Below, one piece after another: positions 1 through 7,703 of a stretch of 27,181 nucleotides of DNA (position 1 is the first letter of the stretch; each line of letters opens with the position of its first letter). Under the pieces are notes generated by a model. It was not told the origin of the DNA and made no database searches. It was given only the letters and a program-made list of their open reading frames with translations. Origin of the DNA: a virus; the IMG/VR virus record IMGVR_UViG_3300017750_000087, positions 1 through 27,181 of that record; one strand, written 5' to 3'. A program made the translations under genes and the position numbers.

Positions 1-2
1 GA

Positions 3-1532
3 TACTATTCAAGCAACGCTTCCGATTCTGCAACCCCCTCGTCCCTTTCGGATCTGAAATCACTAACCGTCCCTCACTTAGTATCGCCCACTTTCATCGA
101 CAATTCAATCGTGTTGGCAAAGCAAACCTCCTCTTTGTGGAACCGTTATGATGCGACTTTGGATGAGGTCAAACAAACCACTCTATCATACAGGGGTTTG
201 ATGGAGTATGATCCATCAGACTTCATGATGGTGAACCAACGTCCGATACTGATAGAGAATGGGAAGACCTCTGCCCAGGTCAAAACCTCATCTCCATCCA
301 TAACGGCTATAAGATTCGATGGAAAGACATTGACGGATTCCCACTTCCCTCCTTATCTATATGACACAAGTGGATTCTCACTAAGGATTGCGGGGGTTGA
401 AACGGACGAGCTATCGACCTTCTTGCAATTTAGAAACATAACCGCAGACAGCATCTCTGATTTGGGACTCATTCCTGGCCCGATACTGATGGGTCAGCTT
501 GGTTTTGTAGGGATAAGGACAAGCGATGCCACTATGACCCTACTCAATGATGCAGGTTCTGACTTGGCGGGTTTCAATGTGACGCCAACCAATGCACTCT
601 TGTCAAAGGACAGAGAGATGTCTTCGACACTCGATGCACACCCCTCATTGAGATTAATTTCCGATCACTCGAATGTATTCACGGCGAGAAAGACAAGAGG
701 TCTGAACATCATGGAGATTATCAGAAACTTGACACAGATTGATGGGAAGCAACTTGTGAACGAGAAGAACGGTGCGTTAGTGTATTCGTCTGCTAATTTC
801 ACCAACAGAGGAACCACATTAGGATTAGGTAGTGCTATACAGAGCGTGTCAGTTAGCAAGATGTTTGATTCTCCCAATGAGATAGTAGTCGTTGGCGACC
901 CTCTTGCTGAGAATGAGAGAGTCTTCGTAGTCGTCAAGGACTTGGAACGCATGAAGAAAGAGGCAAGCAGAGGAGCCAGGAACAATATGGTTCGCACCTT
1001 ACGCCAAGAGATACCAGGTCTGAAGACAAATGCTGAAGCACTCAAATTAGCCAAGTCAATCCTCGCACGATCAGAGAATAGCGCACCACTTGTCACATTA
1101 CAAGGAGCATTCAAGGCATCCTCAATACAACCAGGAGAGATAATCTCTCTCGAACTACCTACTCATGGGCTACGAGGAGAGTATGCGGTCTTTGAAGCAA
1201 GGCACGACTACACCAATCTCAAGAGTGACTTCATCGTAGGCCAATATGACAAGGGGATAGAGGGAATCCTCTCTGATCTCCAAGCAGTATCTGGAAACTC
1301 TGCACCTCTCGATGGGGCGGCAGGAACAGTAGTGGATGTGGCAGAGATTTCAATGTCTAGTGGCATCAATGTAGTAGCTGTTCACAAGGTATTCGTGCGT
1401 AATGTAAGCAACGCCGGATTCATTATAGGGGCGAAACACACTAATGGAATGGGGAAAATAGGGGTGCGTGACGGGAACAAGCGGGGGCGACCCATCGGGG
1501 CCAGCAAGAGTTTGTATTACGAGGTGAAGTGA
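3..1532 (+). CDS. Tail hub / baseplate-like protein (5' partial)
   Basis: The reading frame is open from the first bases of the window with no stop, so the gene begins upstream; the first internal start candidate is a GTG at 111. About 509 residues are visible. The C-terminal half (a Gly-rich 'GLNIMEIIRNLTQIDG' stretch, a beta-rich block with 'EIVVVGDP', a helical 'A..LA.SILA' segment, then 'L.G.F..SSIQPGEIISL..P.HGL.GEY.VFE..H') resembles the layout of phage tail hub/late-control D proteins, which form the baseplate centre and dock the spike. That assignment rests on pattern similarity only. It is first in a string of overlapping + strand genes that look like tail components. The last codons carry the ribosome binding site GAGGTGA of the next gene. 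Confidence 0.55.
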   Translation, partial: YYSSNASDSATPSSLSDLKSLTVPHLVSPTFIDNSIVLAKQTSSLWNRYDATLDEVKQTTLSYRGLMEYDPSDFMMVNQRPILIENGKTSAQVKTSSPSITAIRFDGKTLTDSHFPPYLYDTSGFSLRIAGVETDELSTFLQFRNITADSISDLGLIPGPILMGQLGFVGIRTSDATMTLLNDAGSDLAGFNVTPTNALLSKDREMSSTLDAHPSLRLISDHSNVFTARKTRGLNIMEIIRNLTQIDGKQLVNEKNGALVYSSANFTNRGTTLGLGSAIQSVSVSKMFDSPNEIVVVGDPLAENERVFVVVKDLERMKKEASRGARNNMVRTLRQEIPGLKTNAEALKLAKSILARSENSAPLVTLQGAFKASSIQPGEIISLELPTHGLRGEYAVFEARHDYTNLKSDFIVGQYDKGIEGILSDLQAVSGNSAPLDGAAGTVVDVAEISMSSGINVVAVHKVFVRNVSNAGFIIGAKHTNGMGKIGVRDGNKRGRPIGASKSLYYEVK

Positions 1533-2053
1533 TGGTGTTTGAACAGGCTTGGGCTATTGTCAAGGATGTGGATTTCAGAATACCAAGACCTGTTGATCCC
1601 CCTGCTAAATACACGGAACCAAATGCGGTCTTGGCATTTGCTGGTTCAAAGATTCCTATGATTCACACGCATGAACAATCAGTAGGACTTCCCACAAGCG
1701 CAGGGCGATTTGAAGTGGGAGACTTCGGAGAAGATATGCACGAAGGCACAGATAATGACTCCTTCACTTCTTATCATCACGGCATTAAAGAAGTCAGGGA
1801 TGAGATAGAAAGAGCGAGTTTAGTAAGAGCAATTATAGAGGCAGGTATTGTGGATCAGGGACAGATAGAAGATGCTTTGGATGAAGCGGCATTCGCAGAC
1901 ATGAGGGGTGAATACAGTAGTTATAATCCTGAGAGAGAAGAGAGTCTTGAACAATTGGGATGGCCCAAAACCCCCGAATCATCTTTCTCATCAAAGAGAT
2001 TAGGTAGTGGAAAAGGATCTATGACAACCAGACTTGGTGGGAGGGATATGTAA
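1532..2053 (+). CDS. Small acidic virion-region protein with N-terminal F..AW..VK motif
   Basis: This is a 173-aa protein of unknown function. The start chosen is the ATG at 1532, which overlaps the previous stop as TGATG with GAGGTGA 5 nt upstream; a GTG one codon earlier is possible. Residues 3-11 read FEQAWAIVK, a motif that recurs twice in the protein at 4011-4373. The middle is acidic and helical, and the C-terminus is a Ser/Gly/Lys-rich flexible tail. Its place between a tail-hub-like gene and a tail-fibre-like gene suggests a role in the virion or its assembly, but no domain is recognised. Confidence 0.75.
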   Translation: MVFEQAWAIVKDVDFRIPRPVDPPAKYTEPNAVLAFAGSKIPMIHTHEQSVGLPTSAGRFEVGDFGEDMHEGTDNDSFTSYHHGIKEVRDEIERASLVRAIIEAGIVDQGQIEDALDEAAFADMRGEYSSYNPEREESLEQLGWPKTPESSFSSKRLGSGKGSMTTRLGGRDM

Positions 2054-2394
2054 TGCCTGTCCTCGACTCACTCAAGTCCGCCCTGACCGACCACCTGTCC
2101 ACAATAGTCACACGCATGACTCTTGGTTCGAGTGGAGGTGATGCATCGAGCAGGGATGGCGGAGCAGGGACTCCTCAGATCACCGTCACTCCCGAGGTCA
2201 CAAAGATAGACGACAGGACTCTCGCCATATCCGCTAACTTCGATACGCAACAGACATCATCCCAGGCAATCAAGGAAATAGCCCTGCATGGAGATACTGC
2301 GCTGGACACTCCTGCATATCGGGCAACATTCTTACCAATCAACAAAGGCACAACGAATGAAATCAAGGTTGATGTTCTCATGGAGGTGCGATGA
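2053..2394 (+). CDS. Small putative tail/baseplate protein
   Basis: This is a 113-aa protein that starts at a TAATG overlap with the previous gene, behind GGGAGGGAT. An N-terminal helical stretch and a Gly/Asp/Ser linker (about residues 25-40) precede a beta-rich domain with 'LAISANFD', 'EIALHGDTALDTPAYRATF' and 'NEIKVDVLMEV'. Short beta-rich proteins of this kind are common in phage baseplate and tail-fibre clusters. I cannot name the family; the function is inferred from position and composition. Confidence 0.7.
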   Translation: MPVLDSLKSALTDHLSTIVTRMTLGSSGGDASSRDGGAGTPQITVTPEVTKIDDRTLAISANFDTQQTSSQAIKEIALHGDTALDTPAYRATFLPINKGTTNEIKVDVLMEVR

Positions 2395-2753
2395 TGCCGT
2401 TTATTATGATCCGTCCTGATTATGACACTACTCTATACATTGATGACTACGCAAAGACAACGGTGAAGCAATTGCGATATGCATTGAGGAGCCTGAAAGA
2501 GCCAATTGCGGTTGGCATGAGGAAGGCAGACATGATTGAAGTGATACAGGATCATGAGGTGGACAAGGCATTGGATGTGGAGATGTCGATATGCCGCAGG
2601 TGTGGCTTCCAGGCAAGGAGGCCACGCAAGTTCGATGGAGCACCGGAGGACTTCGCCGCACACGAACAGCAGTTGAGGCATGAGTGCCAAAATTCGCCGC
2701 TGCCCCAAATTGAGGAAAAACCTGTCAGTCCTGACAACACGGAGGAGGAGTGA
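2394..2753 (+). CDS. SAP/HeH-like plus Cys/His zinc-site protein
   Basis: The 119-aa protein starts at the ATG at 2394 (TGATG overlap, GGAGGTG 5 nt upstream); an ATG at 2391 is too close to the ribosome binding site. Residues ~24-52 (TVKQLRYALRSL...GMRKADMIEVIQ) fit the helix-extended-loop-helix pattern of SAP/HeH domains, which often bind nucleic acid. A putative zinc site follows (CRRC, then H and C about 22-32 residues later). The protein ends in three Glu codons that form the ribosome binding site GGAGGAGGAG for the next gene. The exact function is unknown. Confidence 0.7.
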   Translation: MPFIMIRPDYDTTLYIDDYAKTTVKQLRYALRSLKEPIAVGMRKADMIEVIQDHEVDKALDVEMSICRRCGFQARRPRKFDGAPEDFAAHEQQLRHECQNSPLPQIEEKPVSPDNTEEE

Positions 2754-2755
2754 AT

Positions 2756-3841
2756 ATGGCAGGTTTGGGTGAAGGTCACGAGAAAGCCACGCAATCATAT
2801 CAGACAGATGGCCTTAGAGATACTGATGTCCTTGCAAGCCCTACTCTGACTAATTTCAATGAACGTGGATTGTTGAATGGTGTCGTTCCTATTGTCTCTA
2901 ATGATTACAACTCGGGAAGCAGAAACTCATCCACTACTGGAAATTGCGCCTGTTCTAAATCAGGATCACAGTCGATTGTAGTGGCGGCAGGGACTATCTT
3001 AGTGGATGGGGTGTTCTATTCCATAAGTCAGACTACTTACAATGTAGTGTCGGCAACGGATAGGTATGCAACGTATAACTCATCAACAGCTCCTACTTTG
3101 TCTGCTAATCATGAGAGAATCCTCCTAGTGTTCTTCGATCCAACCAGAACAAACAACATTGGTTTCACCTATGGCAACGCGATTGATGTTTCATCGGGAG
3201 CATACCCTCAGAGTCCCTCGGGCCATCTTGCTAACCAAACAATAGTCCTAGCATCGGCAAGATTGCACTACAATAGCAACCAAGTCGAGGTTGCATCCCT
3301 TGAGGACAAGAGAGTATTCCTACGCCCAGGGCCAATGCCACTCTCAGCTCTCGTCAATGGAGCAGGGAATGCAACGATGCCCGCGAACAACCTCAACTCA
3401 GGGAATGCAGGGAATCTGCCAATAACGGACATGGGTTTTGTCTTCGCCCGCGATCCTGCAGGACTTGGTTCACATCCTGACGGTAGTGGTGGCACTCACC
3501 TGTTCTATCAATCAGATCTGAGAGTCAATCAATCGGGAACAGGCGGTGCGTATCAGATTACACCCACGCACAGGACATCTATCAAGACGGACACTTACGT
3601 TGGTTCACAGAAGAATGTGACTCTAGCATACAGTCCACTTGGTTCTCAGGACGAAGCATCGACCAAACTTATGGAGGTCACGATCTACAAGACTTCGACA
3701 CCTAGACACATCGCTACTCTCGTTCAAGGCACGGACTATACTATTTCTGCTAACGTGGTGACAGTCAATGGTTCTCTCGGATACACAGGCACACCAACTC
3801 ACGTTAGGATCTCCTACGTTCATGCGGGGCACACAGGATGA
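2756..3841 (+). CDS. Tail fibre-like virion structural protein
   Basis: This is a 361-aa protein. The ATG at 2756 is preferred over a GTG at 2750 because it lies 5 nt behind GGAGGAGGAG. It is rich in Ser, Thr, Asn and Gly with alternating beta strands. 'GTILVDGVFYSIS' near residue 80, and 'VEVASLEDKRVFL' in the middle, resemble sections of phage fibre and baseplate wedge proteins that assemble as trimers around a shaft. The C-terminal third ('VTLAYSPLGS', 'MEVTIYKT', 'THVRISYVHAGHTG') is a beta domain that could carry the tip. A role in receptor binding is inference from composition and from the neighbouring tail-hub-like gene. Confidence 0.6.
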   Translation: MAGLGEGHEKATQSYQTDGLRDTDVLASPTLTNFNERGLLNGVVPIVSNDYNSGSRNSSTTGNCACSKSGSQSIVVAAGTILVDGVFYSISQTTYNVVSATDRYATYNSSTAPTLSANHERILLVFFDPTRTNNIGFTYGNAIDVSSGAYPQSPSGHLANQTIVLASARLHYNSNQVEVASLEDKRVFLRPGPMPLSALVNGAGNATMPANNLNSGNAGNLPITDMGFVFARDPAGLGSHPDGSGGTHLFYQSDLRVNQSGTGGAYQITPTHRTSIKTDTYVGSQKNVTLAYSPLGSQDEASTKLMEVTIYKTSTPRHIATLVQGTDYTISANVVTVNGSLGYTGTPTHVRISYVHAGHTG

Positions 3842-4014
3842 AGAAATACCAGGATAAGATTAGCCAAGACTGTCCTGGTTGTGGTAATCGTGTCCTTGCA
3901 TATCGCATCAATGGCTTCTATGCCGGCTCAAGGGATAGGATATTCCTATGGGAATGCCCGCTATGCGAAGAGGTCTGGAAGAAGCTCAAGCCCAGGTTGA
4001 AGGTGGCATCATGA
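3838..4014 (+). CDS. Zinc-ribbon microprotein
   Basis: This is a 58-aa gene. ATG 3838 overlaps the previous stop as ATGA and its own stop overlaps the next start as ATGA. CPGC at residues 12-15 and CPLC at residues 40-43 flank a beta-hairpin-like stretch, the classic treble-clef/zinc-ribbon spacing. The C-terminus is Lys-rich. Such proteins usually bind nucleic acid or act as small adaptors; the specific role is unknown. Confidence 0.75.
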   Translation: MKKYQDKISQDCPGCGNRVLAYRINGFYAGSRDRIFLWECPLCEEVWKKLKPRLKVAS

Positions 4015-4373
4015 GTGCATTCGATGAAGCCTGGAACATAGTAAAATGGGATGTGCATGACATACCCCACACCGAAGGAGCAGAATGTGGTGGTTGTGGA
4101 ACCAAGCAGAAAAGGCATTGCAAATGTGACTTCGGCCCCGCATGGACTACTGTGAAGTCAGAGGAGAAGGGGAAGTTCCAGGGCTACTCGAAGAATACCA
4201 TTAGCGGCAGGGCAGAGAGGGCTGGCAAGGCTAGGGCATGGAACCAGAGCCGTAAGGTCAAGCGTGGCAGGACTCGCAAGAGATACGCTAGGAACAAGAC
4301 ACGAGGCAACGTGCGCCCTGCTATGCGGAGACAACTAGGTGCGGGTGGAAGTCGTAAGGAAACTAAGCGTTAG
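4011..4373 (+). CDS. Basic zinc-knuckle protein with two F..AW..VK motifs
   Basis: The 120-aa protein starts at ATG 4011 (ATGA overlap, GAAGGTGG upstream). FDEAWNIVK is at residues 4-12 and FGPAWTTVK at residues 41-49, so the motif of the 1532-2053 gene occurs twice here. Between the copies lie four Cys (CGGC and CKC, residues 26-39) that could hold zinc. From about residue 60 on, the protein is very rich in Arg and Lys, as expected for a DNA-binding or capsid-interior protein. It is the last + strand gene before the convergent junction, and its end overlaps the opposite gene by 11 bp. Function unknown; a virion role is inferred. Confidence 0.7.
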   Translation: MSAFDEAWNIVKWDVHDIPHTEGAECGGCGTKQKRHCKCDFGPAWTTVKSEEKGKFQGYSKNTISGRAERAGKARAWNQSRKVKRGRTRKRYARNKTRGNVRPAMRRQLGAGGSRKETKR

Positions 4374-4503
4374 ACTTGCCATTCCATGTCTTCTTGGTCT
4401 TCAGACGCTCACGGACTCTCCGACAGACATGACATAGGGTTCGGCCATTCCTGAATCCTTTGATTTCTCTGTCGCACTTGGGGTTGTCACAAATCCAGGG
4501 CAT
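4363..4503 (-). CDS. Zinc-finger microprotein
   Basis: This 46-aa gene starts at ATG 4503, overlapping the stop of the upstream gene as TGATG, 5 nt behind GGAGGAGGAG. Cys at residues 5 and 10, then CHVC at 24-27, suggest a single zinc site; the rest is Lys/Arg-rich. It is the last gene of the leftward replication unit, and its 3' end overlaps the convergent + strand gene by 11 bp. Function unknown, probably nucleic-acid binding. Confidence 0.65.
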   Translation of the reverse strand: MPWICDNPKCDREIKGFRNGRTLCHVCRRVRERLKTKKTWNGKSNA

Positions 4504-5186
4504 CACTCCTCCTCCAATACATCCCTCACAAAAGCGCAATTCACGGTGACGGGCCTGTCTGTTCTCTCATCAATTATTCTGATTTCTTCTCTGGTCTTGA
4601 CGTAGCAGTATAACTCTGCGATCAACTCAACCTCTGCGGCGAGAGTCCGTATGACATTGCGAGCCAACCCACGCCTCCATTCAGAGAACAGGGCAATCGG
4701 TTTCATCATCAATGAGAGGTGAGGCATGGCCGTTTGCTTTCGGCGGTTAGTCGTTGCCAGGCTACGCAAGTCATACCTCCTCCCATAGCTCCCATAGTGT
4801 ATCTCTGATGCATCGGTGGCTATCTTACTCAGATCAATGTGATTTGATTGCTTGAAGATGGGGTGATGATGTCTCAATAGCGGTAGGTCAAATTTGGATG
4901 AGCCATAGCCAATCAGAGTGGGCGGTTTGTTTGCGAAACCTGCCGCAAATTCTTCAGAGATACTATCCAATGGCATGGTCTTTGTCGATTTGTCCTTGAT
5001 GAGCATCCTGTGGACTTCATCGGTGAAGAGTATCATCTGTCGGCCATCGAATACTGCTACTGCCTCCAATGTGAATTTTGTTGGCTCAGTCCAACCCGTT
5101 GGCAGATCGCTCGCATCAGTAGCAGAGAATGCCCTGAATGCCAGGAGGTTATTCTTTGACATCCAATCTTCCAAGTCCTTCATCAT
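4503..5186 (-). CDS. DEDD 3'-5' exonuclease-like protein, catalytic residues degenerate
   Basis: This is a 227-aa protein; ATG 5186 overlaps the preceding stop (TGATG), with GGAGG 4 nt upstream. The layout follows the proofreading exonuclease fold of family B polymerases: a first strand 'LLAFRAFSA', later strands 'EAVAVFDG' and 'MILFT', an ExoII block 'LIGYGSSKFDLPLL' (Asp100) and a final helix 'AAEVELIAELY'. The ExoI Asp and Glu of the usual F-D-x-E are Arg18 and Phe20 here, the ExoII Asn is Gly, and the ExoIII Asp is Glu185 or absent. It may be an inactive exonuclease or a subunit that binds DNA ends. It lies immediately downstream of the helicase-like gene. Confidence 0.55.
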   Translation of the reverse strand: MMKDLEDWMSKNNLLAFRAFSATDASDLPTGWTEPTKFTLEAVAVFDGRQMILFTDEVHRMLIKDKSTKTMPLDSISEEFAAGFANKPPTLIGYGSSKFDLPLLRHHHPIFKQSNHIDLSKIATDASEIHYGSYGRRYDLRSLATTNRRKQTAMPHLSLMMKPIALFSEWRRGLARNVIRTLAAEVELIAELYCYVKTREEIRIIDERTDRPVTVNCAFVRDVLEEE

Positions 5187-6640
5187 CAAGCCTCCAATGA
5201 GATGAAGGCATTCTTTCCTTCTGCCACTCGTATTGCCATTTTTGCCTTCATCATGTCATCCAACCTTCTTCGAGCCGTCTTGACACTCACGCCATTGAGA
5301 GTGGAATACATCTTCTCCAAGTCAGACTTTCGCACGACTTCCCTATTGGTTCTCTCGTGGACTTTCCTCTTGCACTTGCCGTATGCCTCTCGCCATGCCC
5401 TAATGTCTGCTTGCCTCTTCTTGCCGACCTTGAAGTCTTGCTTCTGTTCCAACCAGATGATGAGATTGTGGAGGTTGTCGTAAATCATCTCGCTTGCCAT
5501 TTGGATGTGCTCGGCAGTAATGACTGTTGATCTCATAGTAGCTGCAATCAGATTGCCGAATATCATCGTGTAATTCTCAACATTGGGGAGGAAACCGATG
5601 GCAGTTTGCTTGATGTTTGGGTCTTTGATGGAATGGATAAGGGAATAGTAATCATCAACGGCAGACAGTAGGGCAACGTGATAGTTAGGGCCAGGAGTGA
5701 AGGTATCGTAGGCATGATCCTGGGCTATCGTTTCCTTCTCTCCATCGGACAATGCATCGTATTCTTCCTCAGTCAGACCAGCACCAGCGAATAGTCGGGC
5801 TTTCACATCATCTCTGATGCTCGCCATTTCGTTTGCTATGTTCTCGTAAGACCATAGCCTCTCAGGCACAGGCTTGTAAGCACCTGCTACCCTATGCTCG
5901 CTTGTCGTCTGCCTCGTCTCAGTAGAGATGTCATTCTGGAACAGATATACTCTCTGAAAGAACCCCTTGTCGAGAACATGGTGCATGATGTCCTTTGGAG
6001 GATAGGTGGTGGCCCAAAGGGAGACTCCAGAAGGAGTATGAACGGATGCACCCTTCAAGTGATTGACGAGTTCGTTAGTCTCCGTCCCAATAGGAGCCAT
6101 TGCTTGTTGCAAAAAGAGGATCTTGTCAGAGAAGTATGCTTTCTTGTCATTCAATAGGATGCTTGCTTCGTCAAATAGAAGAGTCTTGTAGCCATTGAGT
6201 AGTCCTGGAACTACTTCATGCTCAATTGCTCCTGTTGGTTTCCCTGTCTTTGGATCAACCACCTTTATCTCCTGAGTAGTCCCTATCATCTTGGCATCCG
6301 AACCCGCACTAAACTTCTCAGTATCTATGCTTAGTAATTTCAAGACCTTTGACATGAACTCATATGCAACAGATTTCCCTGATCTTGCAGATTGAATCCA
6401 GAAGACGTGCAACCTGCAATCAATGTATGCGCCATGAATAGGGATGCGGACATAGGGGGCGAGGCTTGCGGCTAAAACGTAATAGTAAGAGAGTAATCCT
6501 GCGTATTCATTGAAGAAACTGACTGTGCTGAACCTCTCTACATATCGGCGGAGAAACTTACTACCATCATAGGGACTTGTGACGACTTGGTAGTCATACC
6601 ACTTCCTTGTGGTATCGGCCTGAGTCTGTGCAATCACCAT
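5186..6640 (-). CDS. P-loop replication ATPase, helicase-like
   Basis: This is a 484-aa protein starting at ATG 6640, one base after the ERCC4 gene's stop, behind AGAGGG. Walker A is at residues ~83-90 (WIQSARSGKS; the first Gly of GxxxxGKS is replaced), Walker B is LLFDEA at 154-159, and a sensor-like 'SLWATTYP' strand follows. The C-terminus (from about residue 440) looks like a winged helix ('DLEKMYSTLNGVSVKTARRRLDD'). The arrangement of ATPase core plus C-terminal winged helix fits replicative helicase-like or DUF3987/MCM-related viral ATPases; I cannot decide which. It is flanked by nuclease genes and lies in the same operon as the primase, so a role in unwinding at the fork is the likely job. 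Confidence 0.6.
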   Translation of the reverse strand: MVIAQTQADTTRKWYDYQVVTSPYDGSKFLRRYVERFSTVSFFNEYAGLLSYYYVLAASLAPYVRIPIHGAYIDCRLHVFWIQSARSGKSVAYEFMSKVLKLLSIDTEKFSAGSDAKMIGTTQEIKVVDPKTGKPTGAIEHEVVPGLLNGYKTLLFDEASILLNDKKAYFSDKILFLQQAMAPIGTETNELVNHLKGASVHTPSGVSLWATTYPPKDIMHHVLDKGFFQRVYLFQNDISTETRQTTSEHRVAGAYKPVPERLWSYENIANEMASIRDDVKARLFAGAGLTEEEYDALSDGEKETIAQDHAYDTFTPGPNYHVALLSAVDDYYSLIHSIKDPNIKQTAIGFLPNVENYTMIFGNLIAATMRSTVITAEHIQMASEMIYDNLHNLIIWLEQKQDFKVGKKRQADIRAWREAYGKCKRKVHERTNREVVRKSDLEKMYSTLNGVSVKTARRRLDDMMKAKMAIRVAEGKNAFISLEA

Positions 6641-6641
6641 G

Positions 6642-7343
6642 TTATGCCCTCTTCATCTTGACCTTTTCATCCACTATTGGTTCCTCGCTGACAAAGCAGT
6701 TGAGGATTTTTGATGCGGTAATTTTTCCAATACCAGGCATGGTTTCTAATTCTGTCGGAGAAAGTGAGGTGATTTCGCTGATAGAGCCAAACTCATCGAG
6801 CAACGCCTTTGCAATTGACTCGCTGCAACCGACACTTCGCAGGACATCCACGCGCCTGTCTTCTGATGCCGTCTTCCTCATCACACGATACTTGGATGAC
6901 TTGCCTAGAGTCCCATCCTTCTCGAACCTCTTGCAGATGAACCTAGCTGCTTCCGAGGTAGTAGCGAAACAGAGAAGGTTGAGATCATAGTCAGTATGGA
7001 ATCTAGCAAGCGAACCCAGGAACTCGTTGAATATCTTAGCGAAGGGTATCTTTCGCCCTCCCTTTCTAGCTCGTGAGATATAATTGTCGATTGTCCCATG
7101 CACCAACAAGAAATATTGATTGTAGTTATCATCAAGATTCTGCAATTGCTTATCCAGATGCCCACTATACAGGCTACCCATGTAATCGTGAATCGTCTTA
7201 GCCTCGAACCCAACATTGCCAAAGGCATAGTCTGTGATCATGTTCTCCTTCATCTCATAATGAAGTCCCTTTGTATCACAATACTTGATGACTAATTTCT
7301 CTAAGCCCGAACGCTCTCGATGGTCTATGAATAGAGTCTTCAT
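6642..7343 (-). CDS. ERCC4/XPF-type structure-specific nuclease with HhH
   Basis: The 233-aa protein starts at ATG 7343 so that the conserved first strand 'KTLFIDHRE' is at the N-terminus; a GTG at 7352 is an alternative. The ERCC4 nuclease core has D-x-R-E (residues ~7-10), a T-D-Y motif, and 'FEAKTIHDY' in the place of the E-R-K-x-x-x-D catalytic motif (Arg changed to Ala, Glu, Lys and Asp kept). 'GHLDKQLQNL' and 'YFLLVHG' follow as in XPF/Hef. The C-terminal ~60 residues form helix-hairpin-helix DNA-binding units ('LETMPGIGKITASKIL'). It probably cuts branched DNA during replication or recombination. No helicase domain is fused, unlike in euryarchaeal Hef. Confidence 0.85.
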   Translation of the reverse strand: MKTLFIDHRERSGLEKLVIKYCDTKGLHYEMKENMITDYAFGNVGFEAKTIHDYMGSLYSGHLDKQLQNLDDNYNQYFLLVHGTIDNYISRARKGGRKIPFAKIFNEFLGSLARFHTDYDLNLLCFATTSEAARFICKRFEKDGTLGKSSKYRVMRKTASEDRRVDVLRSVGCSESIAKALLDEFGSISEITSLSPTELETMPGIGKITASKILNCFVSEEPIVDEKVKMKRA

Positions 7344-7431
7344 CGAGACCACCCAGGTATTGCCCTCTTACATTGGAGGCAGATCCCATAGCGATGATGC
7401 CATGCCGATTTATTACCACAAGTGCATTCAT
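7276..7431 (-). CDS. Possible small protein overlapping the ERCC4 start
   Basis: This 51-codon frame begins with an ATGA overlap at the stop of the EF-hand gene, as most real junctions here do, and fills an otherwise empty 84-nt gap. It then runs 68 bp into the ERCC4 gene in another frame. The N-terminus (MNALVVINRHGIIAMGSAS) is protein-like; the overlapping part is dictated by the ERCC4 gene. It may be real, or it may only be a translational coupling device. No family recognised. Confidence 0.3.
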   Translation of the reverse strand: MNALVVINRHGIIAMGSASNVRGQYLGGLDEDSIHRPSRAFGLREISHQVL

Positions 7432-7703
7432 TTCTTGTCATCCTTTTTCGCCTTCCTTATTCTTCTAGTGTCATCAACGTATTCGAGCATGGTCGCTAGT
7501 CCTGCCGCCGCCCAATAAGCATCGGAGTCAATGTTCCACCACCCAATCACATTGCCTACACTCCCGATGAAAATGAATACGCCCGCTACGAACATGAACT
7601 CATGACGAACTACCAAGTGAGTCATATCCCAAACATCGACTTGCCCATCATCATTCATGTCGAGCATCCCGACAATTTCAGCTAGTCTTCCCTTGCTACT
7701 CAT
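7428..7703 (-). CDS. Small membrane protein with an EF-hand-like loop
   Basis: This is a 91-aa protein. The start ATG 7703 lies 6 nt behind GGAGAGG; upstream in-frame ATGs at 7709 and 7718 lack proper spacing. Residues 15-26 read D-x-N-D-D-G-x-V-D-x-x-D, a canonical Ca-binding EF-hand/dockerin loop. A strongly hydrophobic segment follows (about residues 37-55, FMFVAGVFIFIGSVGNVIG) and probably a second (about 60-72). The C-terminus is Lys/Arg/Asp-rich. It overlaps the upstream gene by 8 bp. A calcium-responsive membrane role is conceivable but not shown. Confidence 0.65.
   Translation of the reverse strand: MSSKGRLAEIVGMLDMNDDGQVDVWDMTHLVVRHEFMFVAGVFIFIGSVGNVIGWWNIDSDAYWAAAGLATMLEYVDDTRRIRKAKKDDKK

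Noticed and set aside
665-1114. 149-codon open frame on the - strand inside the tail-hub-like gene
   Set aside because: It is antisense to a continuous coding frame, has no ribosome binding site and no protein-like motifs.
1514-1534. Identical 17-bp junction TACGAGGTGAAGTGATG here and at 22095 on the other strand
   Set aside because: Both are a YEVK end plus an embedded ribosome binding site and TGATG; coincidence driven by the shared junction design is enough to explain it.
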